Assembly (NCBI GenBank): GCA_014058105.1 | Contig: JACGCM010001948.1 | Location: 1,364,001 to 1,428,000 of the forward strand | Source: Kingdonia uniflora | Lineage: Eukaryota > Streptophyta > Magnoliopsida > Ranunculales > Circaeasteraceae | Direction of reading: 5' to 3' | Length of the DNA: 64,000 nucleotides | Shown here: in pieces, positions 34,031 through 45,424 of the stretch | How the letters are laid out: every line of letters begins with the position of its first letter | Position numbering within the stretch: position 1 is the first letter of the stretch | Program-made: the position numbers and the translations under genes | Notes under the pieces: generated by a model | Told to the model about the DNA's origin: nothing | Seen by the model: the letters and a program-made list of their open reading frames with translations, nothing else | The model's database searches: none

Positions 34031-34338
34031 AATCTTGCATGATTTAGTTTGTATGATTCAGTTTATATTTGGATAAATGCTTTGATAGAGTACAAAGCAT
34101 GATTCAGTTTATATTTCATATTTTTGCATAAGTGACTGAACCATAACTAATCTGTATTGAGGGGTAATTCAGTAATCTATGATTATAGGGTTTTAAGTTA
34201 GCTCCAACTGTTCTAAAAAAACAAACAGATTATCATCTATAAATCATGACTTAGAGGTTGAGTAAGAACTGAAACACTCCCCTCTGACAGAACCTCCAAC
34301 TTAGAGGCTTACCTCTTACTAAAACAAACACCCCCTAA

Positions 34339-35406
34339 GTAAAAGTCTTGCCTTCAGTACAGAGATCCATGTGTGGTGTCGTAGTGTCCAACAATAATAT
34401 AGTAGCAGGCCTAAGAAGTCGCGAACCTCATTCATACTGTCTGTGCAGCCTGCCTGATCACACAAGAATCATGTTCAACCATAACATAGTAGAAGTAGCA
34501 AACCCCTTTCAGACTGTAGGGTGCACGGTGCACTGTTTCAGCCTGGTTGCACATGTGGATACTTCTAATAGAAACTAGACATATAAACCTGCTCAATCAC
34601 ACAAACCATAGATATAAACAATGGGACATGATTAGCACCATTAACACATCCCAATCACCACCACCAAATTAGAGGGTTACTATGGTTGCCCAAATTAGTT
34701 AACCATTGTGAACTTGATCATCTAATTTTACAAAAAAGGGGAAGTTTATGGTAGGGTTCTTGTGTCTGTAATAGTATTACTTTGAGATCTTCATTGAAAC
34801 CGTTATCTCACGCCACGCCAGTACTAGCTGGAGCACCACCAGTGAAGCAATAGTTAGTTGATGCCCTGACAAAAATCTATTGTTTTCTTTTGTTAACAGC
34901 AACTACACATTTCAACTTCTTCTTCTTCAACTTCCATCACATGACCACCACCTTTCTTGCAATGCATCTTCACATCTCCATGATTTTGTCTGGTAATCTA
35001 ACTCAATTTTAGTAACCCTACCTCTTGATATCGTCTACACTTTGTTTCAAGTAACTTGGGAGATCATCTCTCTTTGGACTCTTTGAGCCTTAGGCTCTGG
35101 TTGGAAGGTACACCGGAAATGGTTGGACCTTAGGCTCTGCTTGGTACACAAGAAATGTTTGTGATATAATATGAAAGTAAAGCTTAGGTAATCGAATGAT
35201 CTAAATCACCAGAAATAATTATGATTACTTGTCATAGTTGATAAGGACCGAATCATTCAATTCCTCAAAACATCAATATATGAAGAGAGCTCATATATCA
35301 AAAAGTAAACACACAAGAACTCAAAAAGTCATGCTAAATTAACTATAAACTGTGCTAATTATTAGAGCCTAGAAACAAAAAAAAACCTGAAGATAAAAAA
35401 ACTATC
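34339..35406. other. Spacer between Harbinger element and glutaredoxin-type gene
   Basis: No gene, repeat or element end recognised. The last few hundred bases are the 3' flank of the minus-strand gene. Confidence 0.4.
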
Positions 35407-36084
35407 TCAGAAAGAGCAAGTAGAGCACCTAATTAATCCATTTTCATTACAAACCAAACAGGTCCTAAACCCACCTTTTTCAACATAACACTTCCGACTC
35501 CCGTTACACTCCTCACAAAGCACAAACCGATACCCACCACATTCATCACAGCCACCCGATATATCAGCCGATACAAACCCTTGAACCAAATTCTTCAACT
35601 CTCCAGTTTCATGGAGTTGTCTAATCTCATCAGCTCCACCAATGTATCTCCCTCCAATGAAAACCCTAGGCAACCCCAAACCTCTCTTTTTGGTTTGAAA
35701 TCCTAAGATCCGTTGGAGCTCTAGTTGAAACGAAGAGTCCATCGATAGATCTCGTTCGTCGATCGACACTCGAAATGCTCTGAAGATGGATTGAACTGTT
35801 CGACAGTCTTCGAAGGTCTTACGGACGACACGGAGACTCGTTGAGTAGATGACGATGCGTGACTCGGTGCCCGGGAGGGTAATTTGAGGGGGACGAGTTG
35901 ACCAGGAGCGGAGTATTGAGTTGGCGATTCGGACTCGGTGGAAAATGTTGGAGGGTTTTTTGAGGTGGGGTTTGGTTGGTTCTTCTTCAATTAGGGATTG
36001 GATGTCTTTGAATGTTGTGAATGTGAAATTGGATGATTTTGTGTGAGGTCTTGATGGAGAGTTTGTTGCCCATGGTGGCCACAT
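35407..36084 (-). CDS. Glutaredoxin-domain protein with Cys-rich zinc-binding tail
   Basis: Intronless 225-residue frame. Residues about 74-172 form a glutaredoxin-like domain: SRIVIYSTSLRVVRKTFEDC (Cys94, with TSLR in place of the classical CPYC site) and GLPRVFIGGRYIGGADEIRQLHE (138-158), the glutathione-binding region. The tail has four CxxC pairs (179/182, 190/193, 209/212, 220/223) in CDECGGYRFVLC...CLVCNENGLIRC, a plant-typical arrangement likely to bind zinc. It matches the plant family of glutaredoxin-related proteins such as those of the At5g39865 type. Substrate unknown; the modified active site argues against an ordinary disulfide reductase. The ATG at 36084 gives MWPPW, an N-terminus seen in the family. 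A CTTTTT repeat lies in the upstream leader. Confidence 0.93.
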   Translation of the reverse strand: MWPPWATNSPSRPHTKSSNFTFTTFKDIQSLIEEEPTKPHLKKPSNIFHRVRIANSILRSWSTRPPQITLPGTESRIVIYSTSLRVVRKTFEDCRTVQSIFRAFRVSIDERDLSMDSSFQLELQRILGFQTKKRGLGLPRVFIGGRYIGGADEIRQLHETGELKNLVQGFVSADISGGCDECGGYRFVLCEECNGSRKCYVEKGGFRTCLVCNENGLIRCSTCSF

Positions 36085-36190
36085 TTGTTCTCAATTGTGG
36101 AGGAGGAGGAGAAGCAAAATAAATAGATGGTGATTCTGGTGGGAGTTGCTTAAAGTGAAGGTTTTGGTGGAGAGAGCTGCAAAAAAAATT

Positions 36191-36218
36191 CTTTTTCTTT
36201 TTCTTTTTCTTTTTCTTT
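36191..36218. repeat. CTTTTT hexamer microsatellite
   Basis: About five CTTTTT units, located in the probable 5' UTR of the minus-strand glutaredoxin-type gene (AAAAAG on the coding strand). Confidence 0.9.
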
Positions 36219-36434
36219 TCTACTGTGTGTCTGTGATGGGGAATATGTTTTTTTTTTAAATGAAATGTTAACAGAAAAAGGGGAAGGGGGAGTGGAGCTG
36301 ACACACAGTTTTTGTAGAACCATTAGTAATTTGATTACTTCGACTCCATAATGTATTTTACCATTTCTTAATAGAGCTAGATCACTGACTCTTCTTCTGC
36401 GCTTCATTTACAGAAAATTAACTATTAAGGGAAG

Positions 36435-37110
36435 ATATATTTCCGGAATGGCAAGGAGATATGAAAAGTCTTTAATTTTTTGGAGAGACAAAAACAGCCT
36501 TTCTCAAAATAATAATCTCCTTCCCCCTAGGTAATTGGAGAGGATTGCTGGAATTTGGAGGATTCAACACTCTCACTCTCACTCACAATCAAAAATCACT
36601 ATAGATAATCTAATTTTATAATTAGGTTTAAGTTCTCATTTTATAATTTAGTGAAACGATTCTCTCGTGTTGAGAAAAACTATTATCTAGAATAAGAAAT
36701 CCTTACACAAAACCTGGGGTTGAGATTTAAATGATTTAATTCTAATCAAACAAGATGTAGATCATATATCGTAGCCTTACTCTAAAATTACTTAGATTTA
36801 TTTACAAATCGTAAATATTGCTCTTTTTTATCTAAGATTTCATTAGTTCTTTTATCTTCATCCAATCTTCTTCTTCGTATAATTCACCATTCTTGCAAAA
36901 GAAAAAGCTTAAAATAAGGGGAGTGAGAAGGAAGGATAGAAGAGAGAAAATGTTTTGTTTATTATTAGCACGTCAGCGTTTACTTGGAGAGATAAGGTTT
37001 TGTTTTCCAGTGGGGCCTCTCCTTGCCTCTCCAAAATTTTTAAACTAGATTACATTTTCTCAGTTACTCCTTGCTATTGGGAAAAAGTCTCCTTGCATAT
37101 AAAGTTCCCC
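36435..37110. mobile_element. Possible relative of the long inverted-repeat element
   Basis: The right part (37010-37105) reads GTGGGGCCTCTCCTTGCCTC and GTCTCCTTGCATATAAAGTT, closely similar to the right arm of the element at 2781-3535 (GTGGGGCCCTTATCCTTGCC and GTCTCCTTGCTTATAAAGTT). The left part has GGCAAGGAGATATGAAAAGT and TTTTTTGGAGAGAC, which pair imperfectly with it. The interior has no ORF. Boundaries uncertain. Confidence 0.4.
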
Positions 37111-37346
37111 AAATTATTACTTTAATTAAAAGGAAGTTTGGCCAAAACTATCTCAAAACTTATTAACTCTAATATGGAGACAAATTCTTAAATCGTTTGA
37201 ATGTAATAGGAGAATTTAGTATAACCCCTGATATTATCCCTTAAGGCATGTGTGCTCTTCTTAAGGATAATGCTGAAGAGAAGTTATATTTTAGGTTGTA
37301 ATATTTTTCTTTTCTGTTAATATAGCTGGTTAGAGCTTGCCTTAAC

Positions 37347-37846
37347 TAATATAGGAGGATCTAGACATTAAACCTCTTAAAAAATGTCATGTCGTTAGAA
37401 CGAGCCTTGGAGCCGTTCGAACGACTTGAAGACCAAAAGAAGGGATTCTAGCTGTCTCGTTTTCTAGGTTTATATTGGCAAGTCATTCAAACGAGATTTG
37501 AAGTTGTTCGAACGACTCTAGATTTCCAGAAGACCAAAGGTTTTGCCTTAGTTCTCAGGCTTAATTGGTGAAGTAGTTCGAACGACTATCGTGGCTACTT
37601 CTAGTTTTAGTGCATTAATGGCAATTTCGTCATATATTGTAACTAGAAAACTTGTAACCTTCATAAAATGGCAAGACTATGCAATATGAATCCGAGTTTA
37701 TAATCTAGAACTTAGGGTTTGATGAGTAATTCATTGTAATCAATTCAATTGAGCAATAAAAGTTTCTATTGAGAAATTATCCCTCCAAATTCTTCGTATC
37801 TGTTAATTCTTCATTACAGGTTAATATCTAATTCGATTGTGGATTA
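37347..37846 (+). repeat. 5' LTR of the second Ty3/gypsy element
   Basis: 500 bp. The upstream half contains several TCGTTCGAACGA-like palindromes (exact CGTTCGAACG at 37414-37423; one-base variants near 37506 and 37573) inside a repeated module with GAGCCTTGGAGCCG. It lacks about 90 bp (one module) that the 3' LTR has. Confidence 0.88.
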
Positions 37847-37848
37847 AG

Positions 37849-37860
37849 TGGTATTTGATT
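37849..37860 (+). promoter_or_regulatory. Decayed primer-binding site
   Basis: TGGTATTTGATT begins two bases after the 5' LTR; it resembles the initiator-tRNA-Met site TGGTATCAGAGC only in its first six bases. Confidence 0.4.
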
Positions 37861-38018
37861 TTGGATTGCAATTTTCGGGAGCTTGTTGGTTTATGTTCTC
37901 TACATGTGATCGACTCAAGCAAACGAAGAAGATTCTTATAAGTCTGTTAAAGATTCACAGAAAACCTAATTCGAATAAGAAGATAAATTCAGAGATAGAC
38001 AATTCTGAAGACTAACTC

Positions 38019-38932
38019 ATGAACTTTGAAACTAAAGTTTCTGGCTTAACTACTACTCTAGGGGAGCTAGTAGAGCAATTACATCTCACGAACCTCGCTA
38101 AAGTATCCACTTCGACGAAGTGACAATGACGCAAGAAGAAGAAAGGAGTTGAGAAGGAGGTAAACGACGAGGGTAACGAGGAGGAAGATAAAGATTTTAG
38201 TGATGCCGAATCCGTGGAAGAGAAATGAGTTATTGGTAAATCCATGAATCCTATGCGTAATTGTCGTTTTGATTTTAAAATTAAAATTCCAGTATTCATT
38301 GGGTCAATCGATGCTGATAAATTGAATAACTGGTTAGATAGGTTAGAGACCTACTTTTCAGTATATAAATTTTAAATATTTAAAATTTTAATTTTTTGGC
38401 ATTGAAATACGTAAGTCACGCACTCACGTGGTGGAAGTCTTATAAGAAGCGTCACGTTAGAAAAAACTTGAGTTGGAAAGAATTCAAGGTCTTGGCGAGG
38501 AAACAATTTTATCCAATTAGGTATGAGCAGGAGAGATGGTTCAAATAGCATCATTTGCGCCAAAAGCATGGACAATTCGTACAAAAGTACACTGCGGAGT
38601 TTCATAACCAAGCTTTGGTTTTAGACATCGATGCGAACGAGTATGATGTGCTTATGAAGTACACGGAGGGTTTGTCGGAGTCCATTAGAAAGGAATTGAA
38701 GCTCTTTATTGTGGCACATATCGAAGACGTCACCACGAAGGCGGTTGCCATTGAAGGCAAATACTTGAAAAGTTACAAGAAAGACGACAAGAACAAGTCA
38801 GGGTACAAGTCTACTCGGAAGAATGAGCACAAGGGGAAGTCCAAAGGAGTGAGGTCTTCGTCCAAGGGGAATTATTGCAGTCATTGTAAGGCGAATGACC
38901 ATATTTTAGATAATATATTAGAAACTTCATGA
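38019..38932 (+). pseudogene. gag of the second Ty3/gypsy element
   Basis: Starts MNFETKVSGLTTTLGEL at 38019. The capsid part has KIKIPVFIGSIDADKLNNWL and LSWKEFKVLARKQF. The open segment 38555-38932 covers YTAEFHNQALVLDID through a Lys-rich basic stretch to CSHCKANDH, the start of a CCHC knuckle. Several stops (near 38121, 38227, 38373, 38549) break the frame. Confidence 0.8.
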
Positions 38933-39079
38933 CCTGGAGCTTATGCCGAAGGAGGAGAAGAGCAAGAGAAAAGCGTGTATTAGCCGCAACAGTTGTTGAC
39001 CCTTCAATATTTAGATAAACAAAATCTTAAGCTTAGTCTTATGTTTAAGCAAACTATGGCTACTGAGGAGGCGAGTTGA

Positions 39080-42000
39080 GAAGAAATTTTTCATGTCAGT
39101 ATTTAGGTGAAGTAGAGCTTAGTAGAGGCTATCATTGATCCAGGTAGTCATAAGAACTTAATTTCTAAGGCATTGGTGAAGAAGATGGGTTTGGCTACTG
39201 CGGCTCATCCTAAGCCATATGGTTTGGGGTAGATTCAGAAAGACGCGGAATTGAAGATCACGAAGCAGTGTATGCTTAAGTTTGTCATTACCTAATTATT
39301 TATTGACGAGGTGACGTGTGAGGTGGCTTCTTTAGATGTGTGTTAGGTCATTTTGGGTAGCCCTTATATTTGGGACCGAGATACAATTTATTACCGTAAA
39401 GCTCGCAAGTATCGTCTTGTGAAGGAGGGAAAAAAGTTCCATATTAATGCTTGTAAGGAGCATGTCACCACGAATAATTTAGTAATGGCTACTTAGGTGA
39501 TGAGGTTGGTTAATACGAACGACAAGTTGGTGTTGTTGCTGGTGCAACCGGTTCAAGAGGGCCAGTCGGCTAAAGTGTTATCTACTATGACAATATCTCC
39601 TAAGCAATAAACCAAAATGGGGAAGTTGCAAGAGGAGTATAGAGACTTTTTTCTGAGAATAAAAGGGATGCCGCGCAAGAGGGATGTGGAGCATGATATC
39701 ACCTTGGGAAGTGGGGAGCCACTACCCAATATTAGGTTATATCAGAATTCTGTGACCAAGTTTGAGGAGAGATCAAGGAATAGGTATAAAATCTTTTAGA
39801 GCAAGGAGTTATTAATCCAAGTTGCTCACCTTGTGGTTCACCGGTGTTATTGGCACCGAAGAAGGATGGGTCTTGGAGAATGTGCGTAGACTATCGGGCG
39901 CTGAACAAAATTATTGTGAAGAATCGTTATCCGCTTCCATGGATTGACGATCTTTTGGATGAGTTACAGAAGGCTCGGTATTTCACCAACTTGTATCTTA
40001 AGTCATGTTACAATCAAGTTAGAATCTGGGAAGAAGATACATGGAAGACGGCTTTCAAGGACAAATAATGTATTTTTGAGTGGTTGGTGATGCCTTTTGG
40101 GTTATGCAATGCTCTAGCAATATTTATGCGGTTGATGAATGAGGTACCTCGTGCTTTTATAAATAATTTTGTGATTGCTTATTTAGATGATATCTTGATA
40201 TATAGTCAGACATGGGAGGAACACCTCAGACATTTACATAAAGTGTTTGAAGCATTGAGATCACAACAACTTTTTCTCAATGGGAAGAAGTGTGAGTTTG
40301 GGAAGAATGACCAAATGTACTTGGGGTTCATTGTTGGTGGAGGTGAACTAAAGGTAAATCTAGAGAAGGTCTCAGTCATTACTAATTAGCCTAGACTCCA
40401 TTCAGTAACGGAAGTATGAAGTTTTATGGGCTATTGTCAGTATTTACAGAAGTTTATTTAGCATTTTTCACAAATTTTAGCACCCTTGCATTCCTTGACA
40501 AAGGCCGGTGTTAAGTTTATGTGGGAAGGTCACCACGAGAAGACCTTTCAGTTACTGAAACGGAAGATTACAGACGCACTAGTGTTAGTATTGCCAAATT
40601 TGCAACATCCCTATGAGGTAGAAACAGATATGTCAGACTATGCATTAGGGACAATTTTGTTACAGGATAGGAAGCCGGTTGCCTACCATTCTGAGATGTT
40701 TACAGGGGCAGTGAGCAACTATCCTACCTATGATAAGGAGTTCTTCGCATGATATCAATTAATGAAATATTGGTGGAGTTACTTATTTGGGAAGGATGCT
40801 GTAGTACATTCCGATCACAAACCATTATAATTTTTATCTACACAGTCCAAACTACCGAAAGCTCGCCATATGAAGTGGATGTCGTATCTACAATAGTTCA
40901 CCTTAATTATAAAGAAAGAAGTGGACATTAAAATGACTGACATGTTATCTCGATCCCCATTGCCAACTATATCTGCTTTATTGGTAGCTATGCAGATATA
41001 ACCTATTGTTTCGTCTTAGTATGTTGCAGGGTATGACGACGACAAGGAGCTCAGTGTGATTCACCAGAAGTTGCTGCAAGGTAAGACATGTGAGTATGAA
41101 TTGAAGGATGGTTTTATTTACAGGGGAAGTCTACTATGTATTGCTATGGGTGGAGACCATTTGCATTGGATTAAAGAGACTCATTGATCCCGGGTGGCAG
41201 GTCATTTTGGGGTTGAGAAGATATTTTTGAATTTACGGCGTTATGTCTATTGGCCGACGATGCAGGTGGATGTTGCTCGTGTGGTTCGTGGTTGCGTTCT
41301 ATGCAACACATGAAAGTCTTCCAATCGTAAGTTGGGACCGTACTTATCATTACTAGTACCTAACCGACCTTGGGAGAGCATTTCGATAGATTTTATGGGT
41401 GATTTGCCCATGATCAAGTCTAAGAATGATTATCTGCTTGTGGTGGTAGATTGATTTAGCAAGATGATAGTTCCTATTTCATGCAGAAGATGATTACAGG
41501 GGAAGTAGTAGTGCAATTATTTTTCATATACGTTTGGAGGTATTTTGGGCTCCCTTCTTCTATTATTTTGGATAGGAATTATATCCACTTTTTGGGGCAT
41601 TTTTGAAGATCCTTATAGGGGATGATGGACACTAAGTTGAAGAGAAGTACCGCATTTCATCCGCAGACTGACAGACAAACAGAGGTCTTAAGTCACACTT
41701 TGGTTAATTTATTATGGGGATTATATTCTAAGCATCCTAAGACTTGGGATGAGAGTTTACCGTATCTTCAGTTTACTTTTAACCGGGAGATTCATGGTTC
41801 AACTTTGAAGTCTCTGTTTGAAGTTTATCTTAGGTACTTGCCTCAAAGCCCTTTTGATATGGCTTTTAGTCTTAGTAATAAGACGGTGTAAGGGAATGAG
41901 GAAGATAAACAAGTTAAAGCTCAGCGTTTCATTGAGAAGATAAGTAAGGTTCATGAGACGGTTAAAGTACAATTGAAGAAGACTCAAGCGAAGTATAAGG

Positions 42001-42470
42001 CTCGACACAACATACATCGGGTTGAATATACTTTTCAAGAGGGCAATCTAGTTTGGTAACATTTGGGTAATGAACGACTAAAAGGAGAAAGTAAGAAGCT
42101 CAAGCCTATCCGTTATGGTCCATTTACTATACTCAAGAAGATTGGTGACAACGCATTCCAATTGAATTTGCCACCATTTATGAATATGCATTCGGTAATT
42201 AATGCCAAGCATTTGAAACTCTTTGAGCCCTCTCTTCTAGATGAAGACTCTACAATCGACACTCGCTTACCGTCAGTTGATGACTTATAGATGGAAAGAG
42301 AAGATCCGTTGCAGGAGGATAGTATTTTAGAGATGAAGGTTACTGCTACAAGATGAGGAAATATCGAGTCGTTCAAAGTTGGAAAGAAATGTCAACTACC
42401 CAGTAAGTCGAAGTTGTACAATAGGAAAATAAGTACGACCGTTTTTCCTCATCTCAAGTTCTAGCCTGAG
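39080..42470 (+). pseudogene. pol of the second Ty3/gypsy element
   Basis: Protease: VEAIIDPGSHKNLIS (Pro in place of Thr/Ser in DTGS, about 39125). Reverse transcriptase: SWRMCVDYRALNKI (39870), MPFGLCNALAIFMRLMN, and catalytic YLDDILIYS (about 40180). RNase H: YEVETDMSDYALGTIL and VAYHSEMFTGAVSNYP. Integrase: VAGHFGVEKIFLNLRRYVYWP...CVLC zinc-binding part (about 41190-41305), ISIDFMGDLP (first Asp), a damaged second Asp region, and STAFHPQTDRQTEVLSHTL (Glu). The C-terminus has YGPFTILKKIGDNAFQLNLP. Many in-frame stops and a frameshift in the integrase core. Confidence 0.9.
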
Positions 42471-42897
42471 CAGGAGCTCAAGGCTCATAAAGGGGGAAAC
42501 CATGATCTAGGAAGATCTAGACATTAAACCTCTTAAAAGACGCCATGTCGTTCGAACGAGCCTTGGAGGCGTTCGAATGAGATAGAAGGAAAGTCAAGCC
42601 GAAGTTCTGTTGCTGATTATAGGCTTATTTGCCAAGGTTGTTTGAACGAGCCTTGGAGCCGTTCAAACGATTCGAATACCAAAAGAGGGATTCTAGTTGT
42701 CTCATTTTCTAAGCTTATTTTGGCAAGTCGTTCGAATGAGATTTGGAGTTGTTTGAAAGACTCTGGGTTGACAGAAGACCAAAGGTTCTACCTCAATTTT
42801 CAGTTAATTGGTAAAGTCGTTCGAACGACTTATGGGTTCGTTTGAATGACTATCGCGACTACTTCTAATTTTAGTGCAATTTCGTTTTATATTGTAA

Positions 42898-44391
42898 GAC
42901 CATGTTTGTTTTTTGGTTAAGAGTGAGAAGAGGTGTGATCTTTCGAAAACTTCTCACCTTTGACATGTTTTTATTTTATTTTTATTTTTTATAAAAGTAG
43001 GCATTCTCTCCAAAAAAAATGAAAACTGGAAGTTTGGCCTACTTCCAACCTAAAAACTTCACCCCCCCCTCTGTGAAATTTTTTAGGTTTCCAACCAAAA
43101 AACTTCCAGTTTGGTTTTAACTTAGCTTTGACTGGTCGTTTCCCCGCTATACCGTGGTTTGGTCGTTTCCCACACCCGTGATGCCGAATGAAAAGTCACA
43201 TTAACCCCAAATAAGCCAAATAAAAACCTACCCAGCGTTTCCTCCTCCCCCTCTCTTTCCCTCCTCTCTCTCCCACTCTCTTATATCTCTCTCTCCCTTA
43301 TCTCTCTACCTCTCCATCTCACCTCTCTCTCTATCCCCTCTCTCTCCTACCTTTTTTTTCTCTCTCCCACCTCTTTATCCCCTCTCTCTCCCACCCTCAT
43401 ACAACTCTTTCTCTATCTCTCTCTCTCTCTCTCTCTCTTCCTTATCTTTCTACCTCTCCCTCTCACCTCTCTTTCTATCCCCTCTCTCTCCCACCCTCAT
43501 ACAACTCTCTCTCTCTCTACCTCACCCTCTCACCTCTCTTTCTATCCCCTCTCCCTCCCACCCTCATACAACTCTCTCTCCCTCACACCTCTCTTTCTAT
43601 CCCCTCTCTCTCTCCCACCCTCATACAACTTTCTCTTTCTCCTTATCTCTCTACCTCTCCCTCTCACCTTTCTCTCTCTCTCTCTCTCTATCCCCTCTCT
43701 CTCCCACCCTCATACAACTCTCTCTCTCCCCTTATCTCTCTACTTCTCCCTCTCACCTCTCTTTCTATCCTCTCTCTCCCACCCTCATACAACTTTTTCT
43801 CTCTCCCTCCTTCTCTCCCTTATCTCTCTACCTCTCCCTCTCACCTCTTTCTCTCTATCCCCTCACTCTCCCACCCTTATACAACTCTTTCTCTCTCCCC
43901 CCTTATCTCTCCACCTCTCCCTCTTACCTCTCTTTCTATCCTCTCTCTTTCTCCCACTTCTCTCTCCCACCCTCATGCAACTCTCTCTCTACCTCTCCCT
44001 CTCACCTCTCTTTTTATCCCCTATCTCTCTCTCTACCTCTCCCTCTCACATCTCTTTCTATCCCCTCTCTCTCCAACCCTCATACAACTCTCTCTTTCTC
44101 TATCTCTCTCTCTCTACCTCATTAATATATGATGAATTATAAAGGAAAATGTGGTTTATATGTAATTTTGATGTTTTTGTGGAGAAACTTCTAATCTGCA
44201 GTCAAATTAAATGGTTCAACCAAACAGACTAGTGAGAAGTTGAAGTTGGAAGTCAGGATTTTAAGAACAAGTTCTAACCTTCAGCCAAACGCACGCGAGT
44301 TTTTTTCAATCTTCTAACCTCAAAATTTTCTACCTCTTATCACCTCTTCCTACCTCTTCTCACCCAAAAAGAAGAAGAAGCAAACATAGCC
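42898..44391. mobile_element. Non-autonomous Harbinger-like element nested in the LTR, 1.5 kb
   Basis: Inverted ends: GACCATGTTTGTTTTTTGG at left and, reverse-complemented, GGCTATGTTTGCTTCTTC at right, both followed by GTGAGAAGAGG. TAA direct repeats at 42895-42897 and 44392-44394. The uninterrupted 5' LTR (TTGTAACTAG near 37642) shows the empty site with a single TAA. No coding capacity; most of it is polypyrimidine repeat. Confidence 0.82.
43236..44125 (+). repeat. Polypyrimidine minisatellite within the nested element
   Basis: About 0.9 kb nearly all C and T on the plus strand, built from variants of a unit with TACCTCTCCCTCTCACCTCT, TTTCTATCCCCTCTCTC and CCACCCTCATACAACT (around ten copies of the CATACAACT anchor, irregular spacing about 60-90 bp) interspersed with CT dinucleotide runs. 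Confidence 0.92.
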
Positions 44392-44594
44392 TAATTAGGA
44401 AAATTGGTAACCTTCGTCAAAAAGGCAAGATAATCCAAGCTTGTAATCTAGAACTTAGTGTTTGAAGAGTAATTGATTGTAATCAATCCAATTGAGCAAT
44501 AGAAATTTATATTCAGAAATTATCTCGCCAAATCGTTCGAATCTATTAATTCTTCGTTACAAATTAATCTCTAATTCGATTGTGTATTATTAAC

Positions 44595-45049
44595 CCCATA
44601 TAACCTTCCAAAAAAACTGTTAATCTTTCCCCCAATATGTAAATGTAGTTTGCCTCTCCTACTGTCGGTGAGTGGATTTTGCTGTAGTTATTTGGATTGC
44701 GTGTGATGATCGATCAAGCCTTTACTTTGACAGCTGAAAATGTTGAAAGTGATTTCACCGGATTCGGGTTTGAGTCGATCAAATAAGATATTTTTAGAAG
44801 ATGAATTGTTTTGTGAGTTCGTCGAGTATGATTTCCTTCTTCATCTTCTCAAAGTGTTTATAGTAGCTACAGTTGAGATGGTAGTATTATTTGGCACATA
44901 GATAAAATTAGTTAAGGTCTTTAATATTATGATTTAAGATCTCGTAGAGCTTCAAACTCTAGAAATGGTGTTAAGAGAGATCAAAAGAGGAGAAGTGGGA
45001 GATCCAAGGATCGAACTACTCGGCATCTGCATTCTCGGGGTAGTCCTAA
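44595..45049. other. Spacer, nothing recognised
   Basis: No frame, repeat or element terminus identified between the gypsy element and the next MITE. Confidence 0.4.
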
Positions 45050-45424
45050 GTGCATCCACAACAGCCACTCTATAATAGAGAGTACTTTTGAGGAATTTCA
45101 ACCCAACTTTGATGTTGTGGATGTAGCAGACTCTCTACAAAAAGGAGCCACATCACAAAATTAACTACCTAAACTTCTTAAAATTAGTTATGTTTAAAAA
45201 TAAAAGGCAAAAAGTAACTTTTTTTTTAACTTTAAACCTCTAAAGTAACTTTACACGTAATTTAAGAGTCATACGTGGCTCACCAAATATTTCTCTAGAC
45301 TCCCCATACTTGAGGAAAGAGAAAGAAAAAATAGGGATAGGGAGCCTCATAGGGAGCCTATAAAAGCTATTTTATTACTTTTTGCCTCCCTAAAATAAGT
45401 TTAGGGAGGCTGCTGTGGATACTC
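45050..45424. mobile_element. Tourist-like MITE, 375 bp
   Basis: Ends GTGCATCCACAACAGCC and, reverse-complemented, GAGTATCCACAGCAGCC (14 of 17 identical). TAA duplications at 45047-45049 and 45425-45427. AT-rich, no ORF. Confidence 0.78.

Larger units (their letters stand above)
26876..34335 (+). mobile_element. PIF/Harbinger DNA transposon, 7.5 kb, three genes
   Basis: Terminal inverted repeats: left GGGGGTGTATGTTTT, right (reverse-complemented) GGGGGTGTTTGTTTT, 14 of 15 identical. TAA direct repeats at 26873-26875 and 34336-34338 are the PIF/Harbinger target duplication. Inside, all on the plus strand: a DDE transposase (28767-30071), a spliced tandem GRF zinc-finger gene (30204-30738) and a Myb/SANT-like gene (30935-31973), then a 1.7-kb tandem-repeat region. 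Transposase plus Myb-like protein is the standard pair of PIF/Pong elements; the GRF gene is extra. Nonsense mutations in two of the genes suggest this copy no longer moves itself. Confidence 0.92.
37347..44589 (+). mobile_element. Decayed Ty3/gypsy element with nested insertion
   Basis: 5' LTR 37347-37846 and 3' LTR 42504-44589, the latter enlarged by a nested Harbinger-like element. Perfect 5-bp target duplication TTAAC at 37342-37346 and 44590-44594. Coding order gag, protease, reverse transcriptase, RNase H, integrase. Frames contain very many stops, mostly TAG at expected CAG or TGG codons. LTR ends are TA..TTA and TG..TTA, eroded from TG..CA. Confidence 0.9.
42504..44589 (+). repeat. 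3' LTR of the second Ty3/gypsy element, interrupted
   Basis: Preceded by a polypurine tract AAAGGGGGAAACCA (42490-42503). The LTR matches the 5' LTR up to 42897 and again from 44392; the gap is a nested element. Exact CGTTCGAACG palindromes at 42549-42558 and 42818-42827. Confidence 0.85.

Noticed and set aside
36073..36304. Upstream minus-strand frame as an N-terminal extension of the glutaredoxin-type protein
   Set aside because: It is in a different frame and low-complexity Lys-rich because of the AAAAAG repeat in the leader.
43236..44125. Promoter-like CT-rich leader of a host gene
   Set aside because: Far too long and tandemly repeated, and bounded by transposon ends with TAA duplications.
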